Part shown: positions 54,490 through 63,796 of the stretch, in pieces | Numbering within the stretch: the stretch's first letter is position 1 | How the letters are laid out: each line of letters begins with the position of its first letter | From: an uncultured Lachnospiraceae bacterium | GTDB lineage: Bacteria > Bacillota > Clostridia > Lachnospirales > Lachnospiraceae | Direction: 5' to 3' | NCBI GenBank assembly: GCA_937885345.1 | Contig: CAKZZH010000133.1 | Coordinates: forward strand, 1 to 64,000 | DNA: 64,000 nucleotides | Made by a program: the position numbers and the translations under genes | Notes under the pieces: generated by a model | What the model saw: the letters and a program-made list of their open reading frames with translations, nothing else | Databases searched by the model: none | What the model was told of the DNA's origin: nothing

Positions 54490-55180
54490 AATAGGCGAGA
54501 GACTATATAATGGAATCATCAAAGAGAATCCCACGGTTGTGCTTATGCTCGGAATGTGCCCGACGCTTGCAACCACGACTTCCGCAATTAACGGAGCAGG
54601 TATGGGTCTTGCTTCGACGGTGGTTCTTGCACTTTCCAATCTGATGATCTCACTTCTTCGTAAAGTGATACCGGACAGAGTAAGAATGCCGGCATATATT
54701 GTTATAGTCGCATCCTTCGTTACAATAGTTCAGTTTCTGATGCAGGCTTTTGTTCCGAGTCTGTATGCAAGTCTCGGAATCTATATTCCTCTGATCGTTG
54801 TTAACTGTATAATCCTCGGAAGAGCGGAAGCATATGCATCCAAGAATCCGCCTGTTTTATCGCTTTTTGACGGTATAGGTATGGGACTTGGATTCACAAT
54901 AGCACTTACGATCCTTGGCCTTATAAGAGAAATTCTCGGTAGCGGAACATTCTTCGGAATGAGTTTTATACCTGAGAATACACTTAATATTCAGCCGATA
55001 AGCATATTTGTAATGGCACCCGGAGCGTTCTTTGTACTTGCTTTTCTTGTTGCAATAATGAATAAGGTGAAGATGAAGAAGAACAAACCGATCGTGGATA
55101 TCTGCAGGGATTCGTCCTGCATGGGTTGTCCCTCGGCAGCAATATGTTCCGGCAGGATTAATAAGGAGGTGAAGGAATAA
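54482..55180 (+). CDS. rnfE: Rnf complex subunit E (membrane), with a cysteine-rich tail
   Basis: 232 residues with six helices. GIIKENPTVVLMLGMCPTLA carries the conserved membrane cysteine, and IPLIVVNCIILGRAEAYASKN the second, which in Rnf/Nqr form an intramembrane [2Fe-2S] site with RnfA. The final ~30 residues are cytoplasmic and contain C208, C213, C216 and C222 (CRDSSCMGCPSAAICSG), an extension beyond the usual ending. Start ATG 54482 (MNKIGERL) is chosen for its GGGAGG site; the open frame upstream lies in rnfG. One-base overlap with rnfA. Confidence 0.94.
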   Translation: MNKIGERLYNGIIKENPTVVLMLGMCPTLATTTSAINGAGMGLASTVVLALSNLMISLLRKVIPDRVRMPAYIVIVASFVTIVQFLMQAFVPSLYASLGIYIPLIVVNCIILGRAEAYASKNPPVLSLFDGIGMGLGFTIALTILGLIREILGSGTFFGMSFIPENTLNIQPISIFVMAPGAFFVLAFLVAIMNKVKMKKNKPIVDICRDSSCMGCPSAAICSGRINKEVKE

Positions 55181-55755
55181 TGAAGACTTTACTTCTTATT
55201 GCACTTGGTTCGGCACTTGTTAACAATGTTGTATTAAGCCAGTTCCTCGGACTGTGTCCCTTCCTCGGAGTATCGAAGAAGACAAACACAGCGGCAGGTA
55301 TGGGTGCTGCGGTTGTTTTCGTGATCACGCTCTCATCTTTTCTGGCTGCGATAGTTTACAGATTTATACTTGTGCCTTTTAACCTCACATATCTTAATAC
55401 GATTGTTTTCATACTTCTTATAGCGGCTCTCGTTCAGTTCGTTGAGATGTTTCTTAAGAAGGTGAGTCCTTCGCTATATCAGGCGCTCGGAGTGTATCTG
55501 CCTCTTATAACCACCAACTGTGCGGTTCTTGGCGTTGCACTTACCAATGTGTCCAAATCGTATGATATACTTACATCCGTTGTTAACGGATTCGGTACCG
55601 CAGTAGGCTTTGCAATTGCAATAATCATTCTTGCCGGTATCAGAGAAAGAACGGAGCATAATGATATTCCCGCACCTTTTAAGGGAATGCCGATAACACT
55701 TATCACTGCCGGTCTGATGGCGATCGCATTCATCGGATTCTCCGGTGTGATATAG
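55180..55755 (+). CDS. rnfA: Rnf complex subunit A (membrane)
   Basis: 191 residues with six helices, paralogous to RnfE in inverted topology. LGSALVNNVVLSQFLGLCPFLGVSKK and YLPLITTNCAVLGVALTN carry the two conserved cysteines of the intramembrane iron-sulfur site. The start ATG overlaps the rnfE stop (TAATG). Confidence 0.96.
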   Translation: MKTLLLIALGSALVNNVVLSQFLGLCPFLGVSKKTNTAAGMGAAVVFVITLSSFLAAIVYRFILVPFNLTYLNTIVFILLIAALVQFVEMFLKKVSPSLYQALGVYLPLITTNCAVLGVALTNVSKSYDILTSVVNGFGTAVGFAIAIIILAGIRERTEHNDIPAPFKGMPITLITAGLMAIAFIGFSGVI

Positions 55756-55767
55756 GAGGTGGATGAT

Positions 55768-56616
55768 ATGACAGATTTAATTCTTGCCGCCGCCTTTGAT
55801 ATGAATGGTATAATCATAGCAGCCGTTGTTGTAGGAGTTACGGGAATTGTTATAGGTATTTTCCTCGGCATAGCCGGTAAAAAATTAGAGGTCCCCGTTG
55901 ATGAAAAGGAAGTTGCAGTCAGAGCCGCACTTCCCGGAAACAACTGTGGCGGCTGCGGATATGCGGGCTGTGACGGACTTGCGGCCGCAATAGCCAAAGG
56001 AGAAGCACCTGTCGGTCAATGCCCTGTGGGCGGAGATGCGGTTGCTGCTGAGATTGCCGCAATAATGGGCGTTGAAGCCTCATCAGGTCCCCGAATGGTC
56101 GCTTTTGTAAAATGCATGGGCGACTGCGATGTAGCCGGCGATGAATATGAATATACCGGGATCAAAGATTGCAGGATGGCTTCCCAGACCGTCGGAGGCG
56201 GGTCTAAGAGCTGTAAATTCGGTTGCCTCGGTTTCGGTACCTGCGTGGGCACATGCGAATTTGATGCGATCCATATAGTAAACGGTGTTGCTCTTGTGGA
56301 TAAGGATACCTGCAAGGCATGCGGGAAATGCGTAGAAGCCTGCCCGAAGCATATTATCGAGCTTAGACCGGTTGCGCCGGATCCAGCTAAAGCCAAGGGA
56401 CGCAAGGCAACCGTTATGTGTTCTTCTCACGAGAAGGGTAAAGCTGTAATGGATGCCTGCAAGGTCGGCTGTATCGGATGCGGCCTTTGTGTTAAGGAAT
56501 GCCCGGTTGAAGCCATTGTTATGGACAATAATCTTCCGGTTATCGACTACAATAAATGTATAGGATGTGGCAAGTGTGCAATCAAATGCCCGAAAAAGAT
56601 TATTTCAATTTCATAA
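55768..56616 (+). CDS. rnfB: Rnf complex subunit B (ferredoxin-accepting, multi-[4Fe-4S])
   Basis: 282 residues. An N-terminal helix (~10-32) is followed by the cluster domain NNCGGCGYAGCDGLAAAIAK...CPVGG. A cysteine-rich stretch CMGDCDVAGD...CKFGCLGFGTCVGTC follows, then ferredoxin-like motifs CKACGKCVEACP, CIGCGLCVKECP and CIGCGKCAIKCP. This is the long clostridial RnfB. ATG 55768 is used because AGGAGGTG lies just upstream; an in-frame GTG at 55759 is inside that site. The coding end overlaps the NusG-II gene by ~40 bases, which is unusual. Confidence 0.94.
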   Translation: MTDLILAAAFDMNGIIIAAVVVGVTGIVIGIFLGIAGKKLEVPVDEKEVAVRAALPGNNCGGCGYAGCDGLAAAIAKGEAPVGQCPVGGDAVAAEIAAIMGVEASSGPRMVAFVKCMGDCDVAGDEYEYTGIKDCRMASQTVGGGSKSCKFGCLGFGTCVGTCEFDAIHIVNGVALVDKDTCKACGKCVEACPKHIIELRPVAPDPAKAKGRKATVMCSSHEKGKAVMDACKVGCIGCGLCVKECPVEAIVMDNNLPVIDYNKCIGCGKCAIKCPKKIISIS

Positions 56617-56941
56617 ATTTGATCTTATAGTCATTGTCGGTGCGCTTTGTCTGGTGGCTGCGCTTACTGCACTTTTTGCAAGAATAATGCATACTCCCGG
56701 CAACAAAGTCGAGGTCGTAAGTCATAATAAAACGATCGGAACTTACGATCTTGGCACAGACGGTGAATATGAATTCTCGGACCTTTTCGGAAGCAACAGG
56801 CTTATCATTAAGGACGGCAGCGCTTATGTTACAGAAGGCAGCTGCAGCAGGCATATCTGTGAGAAAATGGGGCCGATAAGCGATATCGGCGAAATGATCA
56901 TCTGCCTGCCGAATGAGCTTTTTGTTAAAGTGGTGGAGTAG
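56576..56941 (+). CDS. NusG-domain-II membrane protein beside Rnf
   Basis: About 121 residues. A basic N-terminus and one helix (FDLIVIVGALCLVAALTALFA) anchor a small beta domain of the NusG_II type (VVSHNKTIGTYDLGTDGEYEF...NRLIIKDGSAYVTEGSC, then CEKMG and MIICLPNELFVKVVE), with the two conserved cysteines. Such proteins occur next to rnf and Gx-transporter genes across Clostridia; their role is unknown. No ATG is available; GTG 56576 or GTG 56567 would start inside the rnfB 3' end, in a different frame. The true start is therefore uncertain. Confidence 0.75.
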   Translation: MQSNARKRLFQFHKFDLIVIVGALCLVAALTALFARIMHTPGNKVEVVSHNKTIGTYDLGTDGEYEFSDLFGSNRLIIKDGSAYVTEGSCSRHICEKMGPISDIGEMIICLPNELFVKVVE

Positions 56942-56981
56942 ATCCGACGGCTGATGTATGTATTTATAAGGACTGTAAACA

Positions 56982-57503
56982 ATGCTTGATAAGAACAGAT
57001 TATTAAACAGCGATTTGGCGCTTCACGGTATTTTTATCTGTGTTGCCGCGCTTATGGGATATCTCGAATCTCTTATACCTTTTGCTTTTCCTGTTCCCGG
57101 CATAAGACTGGGACTTGCAAATATCGTTATTATATGGGTGCTCTATACGCTCGGTCTGAGAAGTGCGCTTATTGTAAGTTTGCTAAGATGCCTTATTATC
57201 GGACTTCTTTTCGGTAATATTTACAGTATTATGTTTTCGATTGCGGGTGCGTTTAGCAGTCTTATTGTTATGTTTTTACTTAAGAAATATGCTCCCGGCA
57301 AGTTTTCGGTTATGGGCGTTAGCGTATGCGGTGCAATAGTTCACAATATCGCGCAGGTTATAGTTGCCATGATCGTTATCAAAAATGCTTACATTATCAC
57401 TTATTTGCCCGTGCTTATCGGAGTCGGCGTAATAAGCGGGATTGTTATCGGGCTCCTCGGGGGCCTGCTTTACAAGAAGATCAAGCTTGTTCCCGCAAAT
57501 TGA
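56982..57503 (+). CDS. Gx-transporter family membrane protein (heptaprenyl-diphosphate synthase component I-like)
   Basis: 173 residues, five or six helices, S-component-like. MGYLESLIPFAFPVPGIRLGLANIV is the hallmark ('P.PGiklGLaNi'), followed by LRCLIIGLLFGNIYSIMFSIAGA. The family was once annotated as a component of heptaprenyl diphosphate synthase but is now viewed as an ECF-type S component of unknown substrate. It regularly follows the NusG-II gene near rnf and may move a quinone or flavin precursor. It has a weak ribosome site (AAGGAC). Confidence 0.85.
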   Translation: MLDKNRLLNSDLALHGIFICVAALMGYLESLIPFAFPVPGIRLGLANIVIIWVLYTLGLRSALIVSLLRCLIIGLLFGNIYSIMFSIAGAFSSLIVMFLLKKYAPGKFSVMGVSVCGAIVHNIAQVIVAMIVIKNAYIITYLPVLIGVGVISGIVIGLLGGLLYKKIKLVPAN

Positions 57504-57557
57504 CTTGCGTCTCATCTCGTATTAAAATATTTTCTAATAAGTGCAAAGGATAAAAAG

Positions 57558-58157
57558 ATGATCACATATATTCACGGAGAACTTACCGAGATTTCGAGTG
57601 CAAATATTGTTATCGAAGCCGCAGGCGTCGGTTATGAAATAATGATGCCTGTAAGAATGCTTGCGTCACTTCCTCCGATCGGAAGTGAAGTCAAGATATA
57701 CACATATCAGAATGTTTCGGAGAATGCACTTGATCTCTACGGCTTTCTTAGCAGGGACGATCTTGATATGTTTAAACTGCTTATATCCGTAAATGGTATA
57801 GGCCCTAAAGGTGGACTCAGCATATTAACCACGGCGAGTACGGACAGGCTTAAACTGTCTATTATATCCGGAGATGATTCCCTTATTAAGGCTGCCCCCG
57901 GAATAGGCCCCAAAACGGCCCAGAAAGCGATCATCGAACTTAAGGATAAAATATCCGCCGACGATATCGTCGGAAATGATCAGCCTGATTATACGCTTGC
58001 AGTCAGCGATCAGATCAAAGAGGCCAAGGAAGCTCTTATAAGTATCGGATATTCGGCCGCGCAGGCCACTAAAGCGATCGCCTCACTCGGTGACGTATCC
58101 GGGCTTGACAGCGAAGAGATACTTAACAGAGCGATCGCCAATCTTTCTTTTATCTGA
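57558..58157 (+). CDS. ruvA: Holliday junction DNA helicase subunit RuvA
   Basis: 199 residues. RuvA tetramers bind four-way junctions and load RuvB. Domain I begins MITYIHGELTEIS, the double helix-hairpin-helix region has LLISVNGIGPKGGLSIL and AAPGIGPKTAQKAIIELKDK, and domain III (~150-199: EAKEALISIGYSAAQATKAI) contacts RuvB. The start has AAAGGA upstream. It pairs with ruvB 20 bases downstream. Confidence 0.97.
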   Translation: MITYIHGELTEISSANIVIEAAGVGYEIMMPVRMLASLPPIGSEVKIYTYQNVSENALDLYGFLSRDDLDMFKLLISVNGIGPKGGLSILTTASTDRLKLSIISGDDSLIKAAPGIGPKTAQKAIIELKDKISADDIVGNDQPDYTLAVSDQIKEAKEALISIGYSAAQATKAIASLGDVSGLDSEEILNRAIANLSFI

Positions 58158-58177
58158 TGAATATTTGAGGAAACCAA

Positions 58178-59188
58178 ATGGAAAGACGTATTATAACAAC
58201 TGAAATAACGGGTGATGACAGAGCTGTTGATAATGAGCTTCGTCCCAAGACCTTTGATGAATATATCGGACAGAAGGCCATTAAAGAGAATCTTAAAGTT
58301 TTTATCGATGCGGCCAGATCAAGAGGTGATTCTCTGGATCACTGCCTGTTTTACGGCCCTCCCGGACTTGGTAAGACTACGATCGCTGAGATCATCGCAA
58401 ATGAGATGGGCGTTCATATCAAGACAACATCCGGTCCCGCAATCGAGAAGCCCGGCGATATGGCTGCAATTCTCAAATCCTTGTCCGACGGAGATATTCT
58501 CTTTGTGGATGAGATTCACAGATTGTCAAGGCAGGTAGAGGAAGTACTTTATCCTGCAATGGAAGATTTTAAAATAGATATCGTGATCGGCAAGGACATG
58601 CAGAAGAAATCGTTAAGACTCCAGCTTCCGCGTTTTACACTGATCGGAGCGACCACGAGAGCGGGACTTCTTACGGCTCCTTTAAGAGACAGGTTCGGTA
58701 TCATTAACAGGCTTGAATATTACAGCGTTGATGAACTTACACAGATCGTCGGTAATTCTGCTGCCAAACTTGGTGCGGATATCGATATGGATGGTGCGAT
58801 CGAACTTGCGAGAAGATCGAGAGGTACTCCGAGACTTGCGAACAGGCTTCTTCGGCGTGTAAGAGATTTCGCGCAGATAAGATATGACGGTGTCATCACA
58901 AAGCAGGTTGCCGATGAATCTCTTACTTTGCTGGATGTGGACAGTGAAGGACTGGATAAGAATGACAGGAATATTTTACTTACGATAATCGATAAATTCG
59001 ACGGAGGCCCGGTCGGACTCGATACGCTTGCCGCTGCACTCGGCGAAGATGGCGGTACGCTTGAGGACGTGTATGAACCGTATCTGATCTACAACGGTTA
59101 TATCAACAGAACGCCGAGGGGAAGAGTTGCTACAAGAATCTGCTATGAGCACTTTGGAAAGGAGTATAAGGATGTCACAGAAAAATGA
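58178..59188 (+). CDS. ruvB: Holliday junction branch-migration ATPase RuvB
   Basis: 336 residues. An AAA+ motor with Walker [13 protein letters not shown] (~64), Walker [11 protein letters not shown] (~110), sensor 1 LIGATTRAG, the arginine finger region TAPLRDRFG and a C-terminal winged-helix domain ([40 protein letters not shown]). Standard length. The 3' end overlaps zapA by 17 bases. Confidence 0.98.
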   Translation: MERRIITTEITGDDRAVDNELRPKTFDEYIGQKAIKENLKVFIDAARSRGDSLDHCLFYGPPGLGKTTIAEIIANEMGVHIKTTSGPAIEKPGDMAAILKSLSDGDILFVDEIHRLSRQVEEVLYPAMEDFKIDIVIGKDMQKKSLRLQLPRFTLIGATTRAGLLTAPLRDRFGIINRLEYYSVDELTQIVGNSAAKLGADIDMDGAIELARRSRGTPRLANRLLRRVRDFAQIRYDGVITKQVADESLTLLDVDSEGLDKNDRNILLTIIDKFDGGPVGLDTLAAALGEDGGTLEDVYEPYLIYNGYINRTPRGRVATRICYEHFGKEYKDVTEK

Positions 59189-59576
59189 GGTTAAGGTTCT
59201 TATCGGAGGTAAAACCTACACACTTTCGGGGTTTGAATCGGATGAATATCTACAGAAGGTTGCGGGTTATATTAACAGCAAAATTGAAGAATTCCGTAAA
59301 GATGAGGCTTTCAGAAGACAGCCCTATGACGCTCAGCAGATGCTTATTGAGCTTAATATTGCGGATGATTATTTTAAGGCTAAGAAAGCCGCCGATTCCT
59401 ATACTCAGGAGATGGAGGATAAGGAGAAGCAGATGTACGACCTTAAGCACGACATCATTGCACTTCAGATGAAACTTGATGCCGCAAACAAGGAGATCGA
59501 GGAATTAAAAGGCGACCTCTCCGAGTCCAGGATGACGATAGTAAAGCTTGAAACGGAGCTTGATAATCTCAAATAG
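59172..59576 (+). CDS. zapA: Cell division protein ZapA
   Basis: 134 residues from ATG 59172 ([18 protein letters not shown]), chosen for its AAGGAG site; the frame is open further upstream but inside ruvB. The N-terminal domain ([29 protein letters not shown]) is the ZapA fold and the rest is a long coiled coil (~60-134). ZapA crosslinks FtsZ filaments in the cytoplasm. Overlap with ruvB and proximity to the U32 gene match the zapA-U32 arrangement seen in Bacillota. Confidence 0.9.
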   Translation: MSQKNEVKVLIGGKTYTLSGFESDEYLQKVAGYINSKIEEFRKDEAFRRQPYDAQQMLIELNIADDYFKAKKAADSYTQEMEDKEKQMYDLKHDIIALQMKLDAANKEIEELKGDLSESRMTIVKLETELDNLK

Positions 59577-59587
59577 TTGGTAAATTC

Positions 59588-61804
59588 ATGAAAAATGTTG
59601 AACTTCTTGCCCCTGCGGGCAGCTATGAAACTTTTAAAGCGGTACTTAATGCCGGTGCAGATGCAGTATATCTCGCCGGCTTGTTTTATGGTGCCAGAGC
59701 TTATGCCGGTAATCTTACAGGCGATGAACTTCTTGCGGCGATAGATTATGCCCATATTCACGGAAAGCGTTTGTATCTGACGGTCAATACGCTTCTGTAT
59801 GATGAGGAAATAAAAGGGCTCTATGATTATCTTGCGCCCCTTTACACAGCCGGACTTGACGGTGTTATCGTTCAGGATCTTGGCGCGGTAAAATATATCA
59901 ACGATAATTTTCCCAGGATGGAAATTCATGCAAGTACACAGATGACTATAAGTGATGCCCGGTATGTTAATGAGCTTAAGAAGATCACTCCATATCTTAC
60001 GAGAATCGTTCCGGCAAGGGAACTTTCGTTTAAGGAAATCTCTGATCTTAAAGATAAGACAGGACTTGAAATAGAGACTTTTGTTCACGGAGCGCTCTGC
60101 TACTGTTATTCCGGCCAGTGCCTTATGAGTTCTTTTCTCGGGGGCAGAAGCGGTAACAGGGGCAAATGTGCGCAGCCCTGTCGCCTTGAATACACGGCAG
60201 ACGGTAAGACATCGAATCTGCTCAGCCTGAAGGACCTTTGCACTTTGGATATTTTACCGGAAATAATCGAGGCGGGCGCTGATTCTCTTAAGATCGAAGG
60301 CAGGATGAAGAGCAGTGAATATGCAGCCGGAGTTACCTCGATATACCGCAAATATTTGGATATTATTAAGAACGGCGGCGATTATAAAGTATCCGCCGAA
60401 GATAAGAAACGTCTTTTGATGCTTTTTGACAGGGGCGGAATTACGGATGGCTATTATGTCAGACACAATGGACGGGAGATGATTGCAGATCCCTCCAAAA
60501 GTGAGAAATCCCTTGCAGAGAAGGCAGAATACGAGAAATCGATCACCGAGAAATATTGCCGCAGCACTCTTAGGGACGCCGTTTCGTTAAAATGCGTATT
60601 AAAAGCCGGTGAGCCCTCCAGACTTACGATGCGCCATATTTCCACCGGCAAATCCGTGTGCGCCCACGGTAATATTGTCAGTAAAGCCTTAAACCGTGCC
60701 GCATTAAAAGATGATGTTATAAAGCAACTTGATAAACTTGGAAATACCGACTATTACAGCGTGAATATCGATATTGAAATGCAGAACGATCTCTTTCTTC
60801 CCGTTAAGGAATTGAACGAACTGAGGCGCTCGGCATGCGATGAGCTTAGTAAAATATTGCTTGAGCCGTACAGAAGGAAACTGTGCGATAAAGCCATGGG
60901 TGCGCAGGACAGTGCACTCACTTGGGGCGATGAGCAGGACAGTGCACCCGTTTGGGGCGATGAACAGGACACCGTGCACGAAAAGAGCGACGTGCAGCTT
61001 TCGGTTCATATTTTATCGGCGGCGCAAGGGCGGGCCGTTCTTAATTATCTGACGGCATACGGCGCCGGAAGAGTTCTTAGGATTGTATGTGACAGTGAGA
61101 TGATGAGCCGCAAGGAGCTTCTTGATATTAAGGCAGGGTGCAGGGCGCTTGGAATGGACTTTGTGCTTGCAATGCCGAGGATCGTGCGCGATAACGGAAG
61201 CGAAAAAGAGATAGCAGAGCTCCTTATGACAGGTCCCGATAAAGTGCTGATCAGAAGCCTTACGGATCTTGGCATAATAAGAGAACTCCTTACGGATGTA
61301 CCGATCATTGCGGATTTTAATGTCTATGCATATAACAATCTGAGCCTCACTGTTTTAAAGGAACTTGGAATAAATGATATTATATATTCGGTCGAGCTTA
61401 ATCACAGAAAGCTTGCAAATCTTAAGGCATACACCAGTGCGGAGCTTATGGTTTACGGGCGGATCCCTCTTATGACCAGTGCCGGCTGCATCGACAAAAA
61501 CATAGGCAAAGAGCATTGCAAAACGAATGTGGGGATTGAGTATTTTACCGACAGAATGAAGGCAAAAGTACCTTATCTTACGGCCTGCAGATATTGCTAT
61601 AATATTATTTACAACAGTGTGCCGCTTTACATAGGCGATATGAAGAAGGAGATAAAATCCATTAAAACTGACTGCCTGGGAGTGAATTTTACCGATGAAA
61701 GCGAGGAAATGATCGATAAAATAATGGACCTTGTATTAAGAAACGATGCCCCGGATAAAACGGAGAGTTTTACAAGAGGCAATTTCAAAAGCGGCGCCGA
61801 TTGA
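59588..61804 (+). CDS. U32-family peptidase/RlhA-like protein with an inserted acidic repeat
   Basis: 738 residues. The N-terminal U32 domain (~1-300) has ELLAPAGSYETFKAVLNAGADAVYLAG, LTVNTLLYD, HASTQMTI and the conserved EIETFVHGALCYCYSGQCLMSSFLGGRSGNRGKCAQPCR cysteine region, typical of U32 proteins that act in tRNA/rRNA hydroxylation or as collagenase-like peptidases. A DUF3656-like middle and a second U32-like C-terminal domain (~540-720) follow. Around residues 438-465, between these parts, lies an insert of two 10-residue units (QDSALTWGDE, QDSAPVWGDE) encoded by a 30-bp tandem repeat. The function in this organism is not determined. Confidence 0.85.
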   Translation: MKNVELLAPAGSYETFKAVLNAGADAVYLAGLFYGARAYAGNLTGDELLAAIDYAHIHGKRLYLTVNTLLYDEEIKGLYDYLAPLYTAGLDGVIVQDLGAVKYINDNFPRMEIHASTQMTISDARYVNELKKITPYLTRIVPARELSFKEISDLKDKTGLEIETFVHGALCYCYSGQCLMSSFLGGRSGNRGKCAQPCRLEYTADGKTSNLLSLKDLCTLDILPEIIEAGADSLKIEGRMKSSEYAAGVTSIYRKYLDIIKNGGDYKVSAEDKKRLLMLFDRGGITDGYYVRHNGREMIADPSKSEKSLAEKAEYEKSITEKYCRSTLRDAVSLKCVLKAGEPSRLTMRHISTGKSVCAHGNIVSKALNRAALKDDVIKQLDKLGNTDYYSVNIDIEMQNDLFLPVKELNELRRSACDELSKILLEPYRRKLCDKAMGAQDSALTWGDEQDSAPVWGDEQDTVHEKSDVQLSVHILSAAQGRAVLNYLTAYGAGRVLRIVCDSEMMSRKELLDIKAGCRALGMDFVLAMPRIVRDNGSEKEIAELLMTGPDKVLIRSLTDLGIIRELLTDVPIIADFNVYAYNNLSLTVLKELGINDIIYSVELNHRKLANLKAYTSAELMVYGRIPLMTSAGCIDKNIGKEHCKTNVGIEYFTDRMKAKVPYLTACRYCYNIIYNSVPLYIGDMKKEIKSIKTDCLGVNFTDESEEMIDKIMDLVLRNDAPDKTESFTRGNFKSGAD
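60905..60964 (+). repeat. 30-bp tandem repeat in the U32 gene
   Basis: 60905-60934 and 60935-60964 differ at only a few bases. A third partial copy (CAGGACACCGTGCAC) follows at 60965. The array stays in frame. Confidence 0.85.
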
Positions 61805-61878
61805 CTTGATCAAATTAGAGTATTACAATCAAAACAGTGGTTTATTAAGACTAAAACGAAACGGAGAATCGTCGGAAA

Positions 61879-62841
61879 TTGGCAACTATTGAAACGATAA
61901 TCGATATGCCCGCGGAGCATAGCAGTAATGTGTTCGGAAGCTTTGATGAATACGTGAAGAAGATTGAGAAGACCCTTAGAGTTACGATCGTTATGCGTGG
62001 CTCCGATCTTAAAATAATCGGTTCGGAGGTTCAGGCGGGCAGAGCGTTAAAGGTGTTTAACGAGCTTATTGAACTCAGTAAACGCGGAAATACCATAACA
62101 ATGCAGAATGTGGACTATGCACTTTCTTTGTCGATGGAGGATAAGGTTGAGGTTCTTACCGAACTTGACAAGGAAGTGATCGCAAGGACCGCACTCGGCA
62201 AGCCGATCAAGCCCAAGACTGAAGGTCAGAAAGCTTATGTTGATGCCATTCGTAAGAAAATGATAGTGTTCGGTATCGGCCCTGCAGGAACCGGTAAGAC
62301 CTATCTTGCTATGGCAATGGCTATTAACGCTTTTAAGAATAACGAAGTCGGAAGGATCATTCTTACAAGACCTGCGATCGAAGCGGGTGAAAAACTTGGA
62401 TTTCTCCCCGGCGATCTTCAGAGTAAAATAGATCCATATCTAAGGCCTCTGTATGATGCGCTTTACCAGATAATGGGCGCTGATTCGTTTCTGCACAATT
62501 CCGAGAAGGGGCTTATAGAAGTTGCGCCACTTGCGTATATGCGAGGCAGAACGCTTGATAATGCTTTTATAATTCTTGATGAGGCACAGAATACAACACC
62601 TGCCCAGATGAAAATGTTTCTTACACGAATCGGTTTCGGTTCCAAGGTTATCGTAACCGGAGACCTTACGCAGAAGGACCTTCCGAAGGATATGGTATCG
62701 GGACTTGATGTTGCGATGAAAGTACTTGGTAAGATCGAAGATATCGGATTTATCAAGCTTACAAGTGCCGATGTTGTAAGACATCCTTTGGTTCAGAAGA
62801 TTGTTAAAGCCTATGATGAATATGAGGATAAGAGAAGATGA
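61879..62841 (+). CDS. phoH: PhoH-like ATPase
   Basis: 320 residues. Walker A FGIGPAGTGKTYLAMAMA (~133-150) and Walker B FIILDEAQNTTPAQMKMFLTRIG lie in the C-terminal ATPase domain. An N-terminal KH-like region (~15-80) precedes it, the PhoH-L layout linked to RNA metabolism. The start is TTG 61879 (MATIETIID); no ATG fits, and a weak GGAG lies upstream. The stop overlaps the start of ybeY by four bases, the common phoH-ybeY pair. Confidence 0.93.
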   Translation: MATIETIIDMPAEHSSNVFGSFDEYVKKIEKTLRVTIVMRGSDLKIIGSEVQAGRALKVFNELIELSKRGNTITMQNVDYALSLSMEDKVEVLTELDKEVIARTALGKPIKPKTEGQKAYVDAIRKKMIVFGIGPAGTGKTYLAMAMAINAFKNNEVGRIILTRPAIEAGEKLGFLPGDLQSKIDPYLRPLYDALYQIMGADSFLHNSEKGLIEVAPLAYMRGRTLDNAFIILDEAQNTTPAQMKMFLTRIGFGSKVIVTGDLTQKDLPKDMVSGLDVAMKVLGKIEDIGFIKLTSADVVRHPLVQKIVKAYDEYEDKRR

Positions 62842-63335
62842 CGATCGTTTACGAAAAGGAATACGACCTTGAGCTTGGCATTGATTATGAGAAGACGGCC
62901 GAAAAGGTTATTAATGCGGCGCTTGATCATGAGAAATGTCCTTATGAGATTGAAGTGGGGCTTACGCTCACAGATAATGAAGGCATCCACGAGATAAACA
63001 AAGAACAGCGAGATATTGACTTGCCGACGGATGTCCTGTCTTTTCCTCTTGTGGACTATGAATCACCGGCTGACTTTGAAAAGGCCGAAGAATTCGATGA
63101 TTATTGGAACCCGGACAGCGGCGAACTGATGCTCGGAGATATTGTGATCAATCTTGACCGGGTCAGATCTCAGGCTGAAGAGTACGGACATTCTTATCTT
63201 AGAGAATATTCTTTTCTTATAGCGCACAGTATGCTTCATCTTATGGGATACGATCATATTAATGAGAATGAGGCCGCAGAAATGGAGAAAAGGCAGGAAG
63301 AAATCCTTGTATCGATCGGGATAACAAGGGACTAG
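62838..63335 (+). CDS. ybeY: Endoribonuclease YbeY
   Basis: 165 residues. The zinc-binding motif HSMLHLMGYDH (~130-140) is intact, with TDVLSFPL and LGDIVINLDRV as family landmarks. YbeY matures rRNA 3' ends and takes part in ribosome quality control. Four-base overlap (ATGA) with phoH. Confidence 0.97.
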   Translation: MTIVYEKEYDLELGIDYEKTAEKVINAALDHEKCPYEIEVGLTLTDNEGIHEINKEQRDIDLPTDVLSFPLVDYESPADFEKAEEFDDYWNPDSGELMLGDIVINLDRVRSQAEEYGHSYLREYSFLIAHSMLHLMGYDHINENEAAEMEKRQEEILVSIGITRD

Positions 63336-63368
63336 GAACATATTTTTATTATACTTAAGGGGGTTTTT

Positions 63369-63764
63369 ATGGATGTAGATAAACTTGTAAGCGAAGCAAA
63401 AGCAGCATTTAAGAATGCTTATGCGCCCTATTCGCATTTTTCTGTAGGAGCGGCTATTCTTGGTGATAATGATGTGATTTATACCGGCTGCAATATTGAG
63501 AATGCTTCTTATCCTGTAGGAATCTGCGCCGAGAGATGTGCCGCATGCAAGGCGGTAAGCGACGGCGTCAGGTATTTTAAAGCAATTGTGATAGTATCGT
63601 CGGCCGACGATCTTACATATCCCTGCGGAATGTGCAGGCAGTTCCTTGCGGAATTTATGGATGACAACAGTAAAATAATCGTAAACGGTAAAGATCAGGG
63701 TACGCTTTCTGTTCCCTTTAATGTGGCTTTTCCTTTTGCGTTCAGGTCCGATGATATCAAATAA
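63369..63764 (+). CDS. cdd: Cytidine deaminase
   Basis: 131 residues, the homotetrameric small form. Zinc ligands and catalytic Glu lie in NIENASYPVGICAERCA and PCGMCRQFLAEF. It converts (deoxy)cytidine to (deoxy)uridine for pyrimidine salvage. Start ATG after TTAAGGGGG. It follows ybeY in the usual phoH-ybeY-cdd order; in an organism whose pyrB may be broken at 12 kb, salvage would matter more, although a second pyrB may exist. Confidence 0.97.
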   Translation: MDVDKLVSEAKAAFKNAYAPYSHFSVGAAILGDNDVIYTGCNIENASYPVGICAERCAACKAVSDGVRYFKAIVIVSSADDLTYPCGMCRQFLAEFMDDNSKIIVNGKDQGTLSVPFNVAFPFAFRSDDIK

Positions 63765-63796
63765 GCATTAAGTTAACAAATAATGAGGCGTGGATT

